Source: JBCBAP01 sp038532435
Lineage (GTDB): Bacteria > Pseudomonadota > Alphaproteobacteria > Rhodobacterales > Rhodobacteraceae
Reading direction: 5' to 3'
Assembly: GCA_038532435.1 (NCBI GenBank)
Contig: JBCBAP010000008.1
Coordinates: 25,091-89,090, forward strand
DNA: 64,000 nt
Positions 15,501-24,069 of this stretch are shown here, one piece after another (position 1 is the first letter of the stretch; every line of letters begins with the position of its first letter). The translations under genes were made by a program, and so were the position numbers. A model generated the notes under the pieces. The model searched no databases. It was not told where the DNA came from and saw nothing but the letters and a program-made list of their open reading frames with translations.

Positions 15501-17186
15501 CTAGTCGTTGCCCTGGTTCTTCAGGGCCGCGCCAAGGATATCACCGAGCGATGCGCCGGAGTCTGAGGAGCCGTACTGTTCGACAGCTTCCTTCTCTTCG
15601 GCGATCTCGCGTGCCTTGATCGACAGGCCAAGCTTGCGCGAGGACTTGTCGATGTTGGTGACGCGCGCGTCGACCTTGTCCCCGACGGAGAAACGCTCGG
15701 GCCGCTGTTCGGACCGGTCGCGGCTCAGATCGGAGCGGCGGATGAAGGATTTCATGCCGTCATACTCGACCTCGATGCCGCCATCCTCGATGGAAGTCAC
15801 CGTCACGGTCACGACCTGGCCGCGCTTCACGCCCTCGACCGCATCGGCGAACGGATCCCCGTCGAGCGCCTTGATGGAGAGCGAGATGCGCTCCTTCTCG
15901 GTGTCGACATCCGTAACCACGGCGCGCACGACATCGCCCTTCTTGAAGTCCTGGATGGCTTCTTCGCCGGACCGGCTCCAGTCGATGTCCGACAGGTGAA
16001 CCATGCCGTCGATGTCGCCTTCGAGGCCAACGAACAGACCGAACTCGGTGATGTTCTTGACCTCGCCTTCGACCTCGGTGCCCACCGGGAACGCGGTCTC
16101 GAAGTTCTCCCACGGGTTGCCCTGGGTCTGCTTCAGGCCAAGCGACACGCGACGCTTCGCGGTGTCGATCTCCAGAACCATGACCTCGACCTCCTGGGAG
16201 GTGGACACGATCTTGCCCGGGTGGACGTTCTTCTTGGTCCAGGACATTTCGGAGACGTGCACGAGGCCCTCGACACCGGGCTCCAGCTCGACGAACGCAC
16301 CATAGTCGGTGATGTTCGTGACGCGGCCGGTCCACTTGCTGTCGATCGGATACTTCGCTTCCACACCGTCCCAAGGATCGGACTGCAGCTGCTTCATGCC
16401 GAGGCTGATGCGCTGGGTGTCCTTGTTGATCTTGACCACCTGGACCTTGACGGTCTCACCGATGTTCAGGATCTCGGACGGGTGGTTCACACGGCGCCAC
16501 GCCATGTCCGTGACGTGCAGCAGGCCGTCAACACCGCCCAGATCGACGAATGCGCCGTACTCGGTGATGTTCTTCACCACACCGTCCACCGTGTCGCCTT
16601 CGGTGAGGCGGGCGACGATCTCTGCCCGCTGTTCCGCCCGGCTCTCTTCGAGAACGGCACGGCGGGAGACAACGATGTTGCCCCGGCGGCGATCCATCTT
16701 GAGGATCTGGAAGGGCTGCGGCAGACCCATGAGTGGGCCCGCGTCGCGCACCGGGCGCACATCAACCTGGGAGCCGGGCAGGAAGGCCACGGCGCCGCCA
16801 AGGTCGACGGTGAAGCCACCCTTGACCCGGCCGAAGATCGCACCTTCGACGCGCTCCTCTTTCTCGTATGCCTTCTCGAGGCGATCCCACGCCTCTTCAC
16901 GACGGGCCTTGTCGCGGCTCAGAACCGCCTCGCCCCGCGCGTTTTCGACCCGGTCGAGGAACACCTCGACGGTGTCGCCCACTTCGATTTCGGGCGGCTG
17001 ACCGGGCTTTGCAAATTCTTTGAGTTCGACGCGGCCTTCCATCTTGTAGCCGATGTCGATGATGGCCTGTCCGGCCTCGATGGCCAGAACGGTGCCCTTG
17101 ACGACCGTACCCTCGTCGGGGGTTTGCAGCTCGAAGCTCTCGTTCAGGAGTGCTTCAAAGTCTTCCATAGTTGCGTTTGCTGACAT
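15501..17186 (-). CDS. rpsA: 30S ribosomal protein S1
   Basis: mRNA-binding ribosomal protein. The 561 residues hold six S1 repeats; the best conserved read GxVKNITEYGAFVDLGGVDGLLHVTDM, GRVTNITDYGAFVELEPGVEGLVHVSEMSW and similar. The N-terminal part (EDFEALLNESFE, GTVVKGTVLAIE) is the ribosome-binding region. Translation may begin at M1 or at M7 (17168). It sits between cmk and sppA, the usual alphaproteobacterial order. Confidence 0.98.
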   Translation of the reverse strand: MSANATMEDFEALLNESFELQTPDEGTVVKGTVLAIEAGQAIIDIGYKMEGRVELKEFAKPGQPPEIEVGDTVEVFLDRVENARGEAVLSRDKARREEAWDRLEKAYEKEERVEGAIFGRVKGGFTVDLGGAVAFLPGSQVDVRPVRDAGPLMGLPQPFQILKMDRRRGNIVVSRRAVLEESRAEQRAEIVARLTEGDTVDGVVKNITEYGAFVDLGGVDGLLHVTDMAWRRVNHPSEILNIGETVKVQVVKINKDTQRISLGMKQLQSDPWDGVEAKYPIDSKWTGRVTNITDYGAFVELEPGVEGLVHVSEMSWTKKNVHPGKIVSTSQEVEVMVLEIDTAKRRVSLGLKQTQGNPWENFETAFPVGTEVEGEVKNITEFGLFVGLEGDIDGMVHLSDIDWSRSGEEAIQDFKKGDVVRAVVTDVDTEKERISLSIKALDGDPFADAVEGVKRGQVVTVTVTSIEDGGIEVEYDGMKSFIRRSDLSRDRSEQRPERFSVGDKVDARVTNIDKSSRKLGLSIKAREIAEEKEAVEQYGSSDSGASLGDILGAALKNQGND

Positions 17187-17294
17187 TCAGCAAGGTCCTT
17201 TCAATCATGGTTTTACGGGCCAGGTGGTTGGTTCCACCGGTCTTTGATGACGATGATCGCGAAGGCCCGGAAACGCGAAAGGCAGACGCGGGGC

Positions 17295-17933
17295 TTAAGC
17301 AACCCGGTCTAGTCGATTCTTGATTTCCGAAACCGCCTTGGCGACGGCGGCGTCTATAGACAATTCCGTCGTATCAAGCAAGTGCGCGTCCTCTGCGGGT
17401 CTGAGCGGCGCGTCCGCACGCCCGCTGTCCCGCGCATCCCGGCTGCGCACATCGGCGAGGACCCGGTCGAGCGTGGTCTCGATCCCGTTCCCCACCATCT
17501 CCTCGAACCGGCGCTGCGCCCGCACGGTATCGTCCGCGGTGACGAAGAGTTTTACCTCCGCCTCCGGGCAGATGACCGTGCCGATGTCCCGCCCGTCGAG
17601 CACCGCCCCGCCATCGCGCCGGGCAAACTGTTTTTGAAACGCGACGAGAGCTGCGCGCACCTCCGGTATCGCCGCGACCTTGCTGGCCGCCTGGGCGGTG
17701 CGCGGGGCGCGCAGATCGTGACGCTCGAAGTCCTTTTCGTCGAGGGACTGCGCGAAACGGACCGCAACCTTCGGGTCGATCACCCCGCGGCAGAAGTTGA
17801 GCGTCTTGATCCCCACCGCGCGGTAGAGAAGCCCCGTATCGAGGTAGCCGAAGCCGAAATGCTCCGCCACGGCCCGGGCAAGGGTCCCCTTCCCCGCCGC
17901 CGCGGGTCCGTCAATCGCAACTGTGAACTTCAT
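17295..17933 (-). CDS. cmk: Cytidylate kinase
   Basis: Phosphorylates CMP and dCMP with ATP. The 212 residues start MKFTVAIDGPAAAGKGT, with the P-loop at about 9-17. ALVAFQKQFARRDGGAVLDGRDIGTVI forms the CMP-binding part, and RxxD elements of the lid follow (VLADVRSRDARDSGRADAPLRPAEDA). The ATG at 17933 is used; an upstream ATG at 17966 adds 11 non-homologous residues. Usually follows aroA directly in relatives, but here three other genes intervene. Confidence 0.96.
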   Translation of the reverse strand: MKFTVAIDGPAAAGKGTLARAVAEHFGFGYLDTGLLYRAVGIKTLNFCRGVIDPKVAVRFAQSLDEKDFERHDLRAPRTAQAASKVAAIPEVRAALVAFQKQFARRDGGAVLDGRDIGTVICPEAEVKLFVTADDTVRAQRRFEEMVGNGIETTLDRVLADVRSRDARDSGRADAPLRPAEDAHLLDTTELSIDAAVAKAVSEIKNRLDRVA

Positions 17934-18014
17934 CGATGGGATCCGGAGTAAACGCCTCGGTCGCACCTAGCGGAAAGCACGCGGGATCGTCAAACGCGCA
18001 AAGCCTCCAATGGC

Positions 18015-19010
18015 TCACTTCGCGAGATAAAACACGCTGTAGGACGTGGTGGTTCCGCCGATGTCGATAAACCCGCCAACCTCGGCCGGGTTCGGCCCCG
18101 CCGGTCCGTAGAAAATCCCGCCCGCATCCGTGCCCAGCGTGCCTCCGGTCGCGGTGTCGGTGATGTCTGTAGCACCGCTCATGATCGCCTGCGTCCCGCC
18201 GAAGAAGCCGTTTTCGGTGATGGTCATGCCGAGGGATTCAATCCTGTCACCTCCGCCGGCGGTCGTCGTCGCCGTTGCCGACACAGTGCCCGCCAGGAAG
18301 TCGACATCTACGGTCGCCACCCCGCGGTCGAAGTCCGTCGGCGCCCCGACACTGCGGGAGATCACGACATGATCGCCTGTGTATGTCGCTGTGCCCATGT
18401 CCGGCATGTCGGACGGCGCGGTCGAGACGCCGAAGATCCCTTCCCCTTCCCGCGTCACGGTCGGGCGCCCGCCGGGACCGATGATCACTTCCCGATCCCA
18501 TTCGAAGAGGAGTGCATAGTCATAGGTGCCTGCGGTGCTCATGCGACCGGGTGAATGCAGAAGCTGCTGTGTGTCGGAATTGTCCGGATCCGGGTCAAAA
18601 TCCGCGCTGCTGTAGCGGATCGACGTCGTGGCAAGGTCGTCCCCGTCCGTATCCTCGAGCACCCGGTTCGTGTCCGTTGCCGTCACGGCGTCCGTCGCCG
18701 CATCCCGGGTGCCAAAGAAAAAGATGCGGGAGGTTGAGGCCCCGACAGCTTCACCGGGGCCAGACTTTCGCGTGCCGACGCCCTGCAGGATCGAGGTGCC
18801 GACCCCGGTCGCGGTAAGCGGTATGTACGTCTGATCGGAGGGCAGCGTGACGTCCTCTGTCCCGCGGAGGGAGGCCGCCAGGAACTCTTCGGGAATGTCC
18901 GGGAGATCCAGCTGGGTGGCTGTGTCGTCATCCCCACCACCGCCGCCTCCGCCACAGGCCATGAGAACACACGGAACCAACAGGACACTCACTCGGGCCA
19001 CCACACACAC
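18015..19010 (-). CDS. Lipoprotein with TbpB-like beta-barrel domain
   Basis: A 331-residue lipoprotein precursor. The lipobox LMAC (Cys19) is followed by a Gly-rich linker and an Asp patch. The C-terminal part contains FLAGTVSATATTTAGG and the segment GIFYGPAGPNPAEVGGFID, the F-Y-G-P-x-A-x-E-x-G-G signature seen in transferrin-binding-protein-B-like lipoproteins and their Slam-type relatives. The first codon is GTG at 19010; other GTG codons at 19004 and 19001 are also possible because a GGGGA lies just upstream. The ligand is unknown; true transferrin binding is unlikely in a free-living marine-type bacterium. Confidence 0.7.
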   Translation of the reverse strand: MCVVARVSVLLVPCVLMACGGGGGGGDDDTATQLDLPDIPEEFLAASLRGTEDVTLPSDQTYIPLTATGVGTSILQGVGTRKSGPGEAVGASTSRIFFFGTRDAATDAVTATDTNRVLEDTDGDDLATTSIRYSSADFDPDPDNSDTQQLLHSPGRMSTAGTYDYALLFEWDREVIIGPGGRPTVTREGEGIFGVSTAPSDMPDMGTATYTGDHVVISRSVGAPTDFDRGVATVDVDFLAGTVSATATTTAGGGDRIESLGMTITENGFFGGTQAIMSGATDITDTATGGTLGTDAGGIFYGPAGPNPAEVGGFIDIGGTTTSYSVFYLAK

Positions 19011-19255
19011 TCCCCATATAGACGCACTAGACCAGCGTTCCGCTAGGTCTTGTGGCTCAACCTGACATATATGGAGTGGACAGACAATTCCCCTTGTACG
19101 GGAAAACGTGCTGGAGGCGTCCGCATCGGCTCAGAAGAGGGCGCAACGCTTTGCCCACGACCGGCTCCACCGAACCGAGATGCTTCGGACAGGAAAAAAC
19201 AAATTTTACCGAGGGTAGAGTGGCTGCGCCGAAGCTCACTGGCCCGGGGCAGGTC

Positions 19256-19279
19256 TCCGGCGAGGCGAACCTCGCCGGA
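19256..19279 (-). terminator. UUCG-tetraloop hairpin after the 48-residue peptide gene
   Basis: TCCGGCGAGG and its exact complement flank a four-base loop that reads TTCG on the minus strand. It starts 7 bp past the stop of the small gene at 19286. The stem is strong, but no T-tract follows, so it may be an mRNA-stabilising 3' end rather than a classical terminator. Confidence 0.5.
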
Positions 19280-19285
19280 TCAAAT

Positions 19286-19432
19286 TCAACTCGTCGTCGT
19301 AACGCAGGTGCCGGAGGCCGCGTCGTAGGTCGTTCCGGCGGCACAGCTCATCGCCTGAGTGCTGTAGTTGCACATGGCAAAAGCAGATGCGGGAGCGGCG
19401 AGAACCGCGAGAGCAAGCACAAACACTTTCAT
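19286..19432 (-). CDS. Small secreted Cys-containing peptide (48 residues)
   Basis: Too short for routine ORF calling but well supported. ATG at 19432 is preceded by an AGGAGA ribosome-binding site, and the product starts with a signal peptide (MKVFVLALAVLAAPASAFA). The predicted mature peptide is about 29 residues, MCNYSTQAMSC AAGTTYDAASGTC VTTTS (shown in blocks), with three cysteines. The C-x8-C-x12-C spacing and the GTTYDAASGTC turn recall tiny chitin-binding-like exported peptides seen in Rhodobacteraceae, though I cannot confirm homology. A strong hairpin follows the stop. Function unknown. Confidence 0.7.
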   Translation of the reverse strand: MKVFVLALAVLAAPASAFAMCNYSTQAMSCAAGTTYDAASGTCVTTTS

Positions 19433-19518
19433 CCGTCGTCTCTCCTCTATTGCGATGCATCGAGAGTAGCACGGACGCGCCGGATGCCAAAGAAATCGTC
19501 TTCCACCTGTCGGGAAGC

Positions 19519-19923
19519 CTACCGCGCTGTCGTGAGGTCCGGGTCCGCGCCCAGCGCCTTCGGCAGGTCATCATCGAGCGTGTAGTAGTCGCCCTTGTCC
19601 GCGACGAAAATGTGTCCGGCGATGCTCAGGCCCGTCTCCCCGTCAAAGGTGCCCATAAAGATCGAGAGGCGCGCGCCCCCGGATGAGCGCCAGAAGAGGT
19701 TTGATCCGCACACGGGGCAAAAGCCCCGCTCTGCCGTTTCGCTGGAGCGGTACCAGTGCACCTCGCCGGCGACCGCAACATCCTCGTGGGCAGCGGATGT
19801 GGCGACGACATGGTGGCCCGAGGTCTTGCGGCACTGCCCACAATGGCAGGCAACTGCCGGGCGGAGGGAGCCGGTCACCTCGTAGGTGACCGCGCCGCAC
19901 AGGCATCCGCCCTGCAGGCTCAC
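19519..19923 (-). CDS. GFA family (glutathione-dependent formaldehyde-activating-like) zinc protein
   Basis: A 134-residue protein of the Mss4-like fold. Zinc ligands are visible as GGCLCGAVTYEV near the N-terminus, ACHCGQCRKTSGHHV in the middle and GFCPVCGSNLFW, the three Cys clusters of the GFA/CENP-V family. Members are annotated as formaldehyde-activating enzymes, but few have proven activity. The start overlaps the aroA stop by 4 bp, so expression is coupled to aroA. Confidence 0.9.
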   Translation of the reverse strand: MSLQGGCLCGAVTYEVTGSLRPAVACHCGQCRKTSGHHVVATSAAHEDVAVAGEVHWYRSSETAERGFCPVCGSNLFWRSSGGARLSIFMGTFDGETGLSIAGHIFVADKGDYYTLDDDLPKALGADPDLTTAR

Positions 19924-21269
19924 CGGTTTTCTCTGACAAGCTGCGCCCCAAGGTCGCCCATCAGGTCGACGAAGCTGGGGAAACTCGTGTCGATGGGGCC
20001 CGCATCATCCACCTTGATCGGACGCTTGGCCGCGAACCCTGCGCACAGGAAAGACATCGCGATCCGGTGGTCGAGGCGCGCCGCGCAGGTTGCCCCGCCG
20101 GGAACCCCGCCCGGGCCCATACCATGAACGATCAGCGTGTCCTCGTCCTCCTGGACGGTCACACCGCACGCCTCCAGCCCCCGGGCCATTGCGTCGATCC
20201 GGTCGCTTTCCTTGACGCGAAGCTCCTTGACCCCGCGCATCACCGTTTTGCCTTCCGCATTCGCGGCAACGACGGAAAGGATGGGGTATTCGTCGATCAT
20301 CGACGGCGCGCGTGCCGGCGGGACCTCGATGCCCGTGAGGGTGGAGCCCCGCACGCGCAGGTCGGCGACGGGTTCGCCGCCCTCCTCGCGCATGTTTTCG
20401 AAGGTGAGGTCCGCGCCCATCTCCTGCAGGGTGGTGTAAAGCCCGGCACGGGTCGGGTTCAGCCCGATGTTGGGAACGAGAACCTCGCTGCCCTCGACGA
20501 TCAGCGCCGCGCAGACCGGAAAGGCGGCGGAGCTCGGGTCTCGCGGCACCGCGATGGTCTGGGGCCTCAGCTCGGGCTGCCCTGTCAGGCGGATGAGACG
20601 GCCCTCGGGCACATCCTCGGACTGCACTGTCGCGCCGAAACCCTGCAGCATGCGTTCGGTGTGATCCCGTGTCGCCTCCGCCTCGATCACCACAGTCTCC
20701 CCGGGTGTGTTGAGGCCCGCGAGCATCACCGCGGATTTCACCTGCGCAGAGGGCACCGGCACCTCATAGCGCACGGGCACCGGGGCGCGCGCACCGACGA
20801 GCGTCAGCGGCAGGCGTCCCCCGCTGCGCCCATGGGCCTGCGCACCGAAAAGGGCGAGCGGGTCCGTGACCCGGCCCATGGGGCGGGATCGCAGGGACGC
20901 ATCGCCCGTAAACGTCACCGAGATCGGGGAGCTTGCAACGGCCCCCATGATCAGGCGCACGCCGGTGCCGGAATTGCCGCAGTCGATGACATCTTCGGGC
21001 TCCGCAAAGCCGCCGATGCCCACGCCGTGGATGGACCAGTCCCCCGCCCCATGCCGGATCACCTCTGCCCCGAGGGCGCGCATGGCCGCGGCGGTGTCGA
21101 GCACGTCCTGCCCCTCCAGCAGCCCGGTTGCCCGGGTCTCACCGACGGTCATCGCGCCAAAGATCAGCGTGCGATGGGAAACGGACTTGTCCCCGGGAAC
21201 GGTCACCGTTCCCTTGAGCGGGCCGGAGGTGCGGGAAGACATGGGGACCGGGGTGCCGTGGCCAGACAT
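19920..21269 (-). CDS. aroA: 3-phosphoshikimate 1-carboxyvinyltransferase (EPSP synthase)
   Basis: Transfers enolpyruvyl from PEP to shikimate-3-phosphate, the sixth step of the shikimate pathway. The 449-residue protein has PGDKSVSHRTLIFGAM (PEP/S3P site), GNSGTGVRLIMGAVAS, the RPMGRVTDPL segment and the C-terminal DHRIAMSF. Translation may start at 21269 or at M10 (21242), which is nearer the family N-terminus. The gene supplies chorismate for the trp genes and the AroQ mutase elsewhere in the window. Confidence 0.96.
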   Translation of the reverse strand: MSGHGTPVPMSSRTSGPLKGTVTVPGDKSVSHRTLIFGAMTVGETRATGLLEGQDVLDTAAAMRALGAEVIRHGAGDWSIHGVGIGGFAEPEDVIDCGNSGTGVRLIMGAVASSPISVTFTGDASLRSRPMGRVTDPLALFGAQAHGRSGGRLPLTLVGARAPVPVRYEVPVPSAQVKSAVMLAGLNTPGETVVIEAEATRDHTERMLQGFGATVQSEDVPEGRLIRLTGQPELRPQTIAVPRDPSSAAFPVCAALIVEGSEVLVPNIGLNPTRAGLYTTLQEMGADLTFENMREEGGEPVADLRVRGSTLTGIEVPPARAPSMIDEYPILSVVAANAEGKTVMRGVKELRVKESDRIDAMARGLEACGVTVQEDEDTLIVHGMGPGGVPGGATCAARLDHRIAMSFLCAGFAAKRPIKVDDAGPIDTSFPSFVDLMGDLGAQLVRENR

Positions 21270-21339
21270 GGGCGCTCCTGACAGTAGATTGCGCGCCGTG
21301 ATAGCCCGGGCCGTCGTCCGCGTCCATCGCCCGATTGTG

Positions 21340-21798
21340 TCAGAGGCGGATGTAGCGGCGGGCGATGCTCAGCGCCCTCCGCGTCCGGTGACGGTAGCCG
21401 TAGACATACCCTGCAAACCGAACCGTGCCCCAGGTCTGCCAGCCCGCGTCGATCTCGACCCGGTCAGTCCAGAGGACGCCATCGTTCCCTTCCGGCTGGA
21501 TGGAGATCGTATGGTCCCAGCGGCGGACCGACGGGTTGCGTTCGCGGCTCTGAATGATCCGGTTCGTGAGATCAATCCGCTCCACCGTGATCTCGTGCCC
21601 CCTGGTCTTCATGAAACCGAACATCGTCACGTCCAGGGACAGGGTCATGCCCTCCGCGATGTCACCTTCGGGGGCGTTTTCGTAAATCGCGATGCCCTTC
21701 ATCGCGTCGGTCATCTCGCTGAAATCGAGCGCCGCGGTGAACATGGCATCCGCGTCGCCGCGATACCGCGCCTCGAGCACCAGTGCCTGCGCCATCAT
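21340..21798 (-). CDS. SRPBCC-like protein
   Basis: A 152-residue soluble protein. The sequence opens ALVLEARYRGDADAMFTAALDFSEMTDAMKG, continues with strands (MTLSLDVTMFGFMKTRGHEITVERID) and HTISIQPEGNDGVLWTDRVEIDAG, and ends in a long helix rich in Arg (GYRHRTRRALSIARRY). This helix-grip pattern fits SRPBCC/START-type ligand-binding domains. No catalytic residues are evident. It lies between trmB and aroA on the same strand. Function unknown. Confidence 0.7.
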   Translation of the reverse strand: MMAQALVLEARYRGDADAMFTAALDFSEMTDAMKGIAIYENAPEGDIAEGMTLSLDVTMFGFMKTRGHEITVERIDLTNRIIQSRERNPSVRRWDHTISIQPEGNDGVLWTDRVEIDAGWQTWGTVRFAGYVYGYRHRTRRALSIARRYIRL

Positions 21799-21837
21799 CC
21801 GCCTCCGTTGTCCGATCGCGTCAAAGCGACGTCCGGC

Positions 21838-22575
21838 TCAGACCCGCCGGAAGGTCAGGTAGTGGGGCACCCGCCCCTCCCGCACCGCCTTGGCCTCGTA
21901 GCGGGTGCGGTGCCAGTCGGGCCAGGGATCGCGCCAGTCCGACGGGCTCTCGGCTGTCCATTCGAAGGCCGGATGTGCCTGCATCGCCTCCAGCGTGTGG
22001 CGCACATAGTCCTCGATATCCGTCGCGACCCGCAGAACCGCGCCACGCTTGAGCGCGCGCGCGAGCGGGTCGAGATTTTCCTTGCAGACGAAGCGGCGCC
22101 GATGGTGCCGGGTCTTCGGCCACGGATCGGGATAGAGAAGGAAAGCGCGCGACAGGCTCGCCTCGGGCAGCACATCTAGGAGGTCCCGCGCGTCGCCTGC
22201 ATGGACGCGGACGTTGCCGATTTCCTCCTGCGCCATGCGGCCGAGAAAGGCCGCGACCCCGTTGATGAAAGGCTCGCATCCGATAATGCCCACGTCAGGC
22301 TGTGTTACCGCCTGATGCAACATGTGCTCGCCCGCGCCAAATCCGATCTCCAGCCAGACGGGCCGGTCGTCGCCAAAAAGTGCCGGGAGGTCGAGCGGCG
22401 TCCGGTCGGGATTGTCCTCCCAGGTCACGCCCGGCGGGGCGATCTCGGCCAGCGTGGTCTCCATACGCTCCGCCTGCCCCGGGCGCAGCTTCTTGCCCCG
22501 CCTACGACCGTAGAAATTACGCCACGGGGCGCCGTCGGCCCGGTCGGGTGTGCTCGGATTGGAGGGGTCTGACAT
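21838..22575 (-). CDS. trmB: tRNA (guanine-N7-)-methyltransferase
   Basis: Forms 7-methylguanosine at position 46 of tRNAs. The 245-residue protein (ATG at 22575; an ATG at 22611 adds 12 unrelated residues) has NFYGRRRGKKLRPGQ near the N-terminus, the SAM-binding motif LEIGFGAGEHML, VHAGDARDLLD, the catalytic-loop signature YPDPWPKTRHHRRRF, and the C-terminal TRYEAKA. All are diagnostic for TrmB. Confidence 0.96.
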   Translation of the reverse strand: MSDPSNPSTPDRADGAPWRNFYGRRRGKKLRPGQAERMETTLAEIAPPGVTWEDNPDRTPLDLPALFGDDRPVWLEIGFGAGEHMLHQAVTQPDVGIIGCEPFINGVAAFLGRMAQEEIGNVRVHAGDARDLLDVLPEASLSRAFLLYPDPWPKTRHHRRRFVCKENLDPLARALKRGAVLRVATDIEDYVRHTLEAMQAHPAFEWTAESPSDWRDPWPDWHRTRYEAKAVREGRVPHYLTFRRV

Positions 22576-22611
22576 GCCCCGGGGGCTAGCAAGCTCCGGG
22601 CCGAAGGGCAA

Positions 22612-23220
22612 CTACCCGTTCGCCGCGACCTCGGCGTTCTGGGCGAAATACCTCTCGCGGGGCAGGAACCGCGCCATGTTTGCCGCGCGGGCCCAGTCCG
22701 CCTCGACCTCCCGGCTGCCGATCATCACCACGCTGTTGCCCGGCAGGCGCAGGGGATCGAGTGTCGCGCGGATCGCCCGGCGCGCCTCGGCCCAGCCGAC
22801 CGGTGGCTCCGGCTCCGGCGCGACACTGGCAATCGGACATCCCGCTGCGGTGCTGAGCTCCACGCGGAAGGCTTCGGGCACCTCGCCGGAGGGGGAGAAG
22901 CCCGTGAGCGCGCAGCGGTCGATCCGCTGCACAGCCTCCCGCACGCGACCGGGCATCTCCAGTTCCCGCGTCAGTCGCAGGTAGAGCCCTTCGACCGTGA
23001 ACAGAAACGCGGTCACATCACGACCGGTGCCCAGCAGGATCGAGGCGTATTCCGGGTAGCTCAGGCCAAGCTGCCGTGCCCGCCGCACCCGGCGGCGCAC
23101 GATCTCGATGGGCATTGTGGGGCCCAGCAGTTCCGCCCGCGCCTTGCGCCAGCAGTGCCGCCGCCAGCCCGCGCCGGGCTCCGGCCCTTTATTATGTCCG
23201 ATACCCGGGGTGTCGCGCAT
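22612..23220 (-). CDS. Conserved hypothetical protein with N-terminal GIGHNKGP motif
   Basis: A 202-residue basic protein of unknown function. It starts MRDTPGIGHNKGPEPG; the GIGHN-type motif recurs in many otherwise unrelated small alphaproteobacterial proteins. The rest looks helical, with RRRVRRARQLGLSYPEYASILLGTGRDVTAFLFT, and a basic C-terminal half (WAEARRAIRATLDPLRLPG). No signal peptide, membrane segment or known catalytic motif is visible. It ends 36 bp before trmB on the same strand. Confidence 0.6.
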   Translation of the reverse strand: MRDTPGIGHNKGPEPGAGWRRHCWRKARAELLGPTMPIEIVRRRVRRARQLGLSYPEYASILLGTGRDVTAFLFTVEGLYLRLTRELEMPGRVREAVQRIDRCALTGFSPSGEVPEAFRVELSTAAGCPIASVAPEPEPPVGWAEARRAIRATLDPLRLPGNSVVMIGSREVEADWARAANMARFLPRERYFAQNAEVAANG

Positions 23221-23231
23221 GGCCGCCTTCC

Positions 23232-23768
23232 TCAGATATCCTCACCGCGCTTGAGAAGATCATCGATGAGCTGGCGCTGCAAGTTCCCCGCATCGCCGCC
23301 GCCGAACGCCAGCGCTCCGCCGGAATAGAGAGAGCCATAGGTCAACGCGATGTTAACCGTCTGCCCAAGGGCGGAAATGAGCTGATCCTTTTCCAGCGGC
23401 GAAAGCGGATGGATGAACACGCTCCAGAGCCGCCCGTTCGCGATCGCGTAGCGCGCATCAAGCGCGGTGTCGAAATTGGCCTGCATGACCCGGACAACTT
23501 CCTCCGCACTCATGCCCGCAGCGGAACGGATCGGAACCATGGCCCGCATCCGGTCGGCGGCAGGATCGGTGACGATGGAGACCGGCACCCCCTCGATCGT
23601 GAGTTCGAACACCCGTCCATTGCCCAGCGCCTCCGGATCAAGGCTCAGGATAATCTCCGCCAGGCGGGGAATGGTCATCGGAGGTTCCGTACCCTCCGGT
23701 GCAAGATCCTGGGCGGAGGCGGTGAACGCAAAAAATACTGCACACACACACGCAAGTATCCGGGGCAT
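23232..23768 (-). CDS. Exported protein of unknown function
   Basis: A 178-residue precursor with a signal peptide (MPRILACVCAVFFAFTASA). The mature part is mixed alpha/beta with VFELTIEGVPVSIVTDPAADRMRAMVPI and VVRVMQANFDTALDARYAIANGRLWSVFIHPL. The order helix, strands, then a helix with L-x-x-x-N-F/Y recalls the secretion-chaperone-like (YbjN/CesT) fold, but the match is by eye only. It ends 11 bp before the next gene, so both are probably co-transcribed with trmB. Confidence 0.62.
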   Translation of the reverse strand: MPRILACVCAVFFAFTASAQDLAPEGTEPPMTIPRLAEIILSLDPEALGNGRVFELTIEGVPVSIVTDPAADRMRAMVPIRSAAGMSAEEVVRVMQANFDTALDARYAIANGRLWSVFIHPLSPLEKDQLISALGQTVNIALTYGSLYSGGALAFGGGDAGNLQRQLIDDLLKRGEDI

Positions 23769-23922
23769 CTTCTTCTCCTTTTAGTCTTGGGTCGTGCCAA
23801 GACTAACGCAGCTCTGCTTTGCCCGCCATGCACCCTTCGGTGATCGTTCGTGATCGCATTGACCCTGCCATCCGGCGGACCATATCGCGGTGCAACAGAC
23901 ACTCTTCCAGATGGGATTTTCG

Positions 23923-24069
23923 ATGAAAGACGGGATCGCGCTCATTCGCACCTACGCCAAGGCCAACCCCTTCATGTTCAACCTGATCGTGGCATTCTTC
24001 GTCGGGTTGGCGATTGCCCTTTGGATCGCGGGCTACGTGTTCTACGTGGTCGGGCCGAACTGGTCCTGA
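23923..24069 (+). CDS. Small single-span membrane protein (48 residues)
   Basis: ATG at 23923 opens a 48-codon frame starting MKDGIALIRTYAKANPFMFN and continuing with one membrane helix (about 20-42, LIVAFFVGLAIALWIAGYVFY), ending VVGPNWS. An in-frame ATG at 23911 and a GTG at 23890 are alternative starts. No strong ribosome-binding site is seen, which is the main doubt. In its favour, the product is protein-like and the frame stays open exactly across the hydrophobic segment. It is divergent from the 23232-23768 gene. Confidence 0.5.
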   Translation: MKDGIALIRTYAKANPFMFNLIVAFFVGLAIALWIAGYVFYVVGPNWS

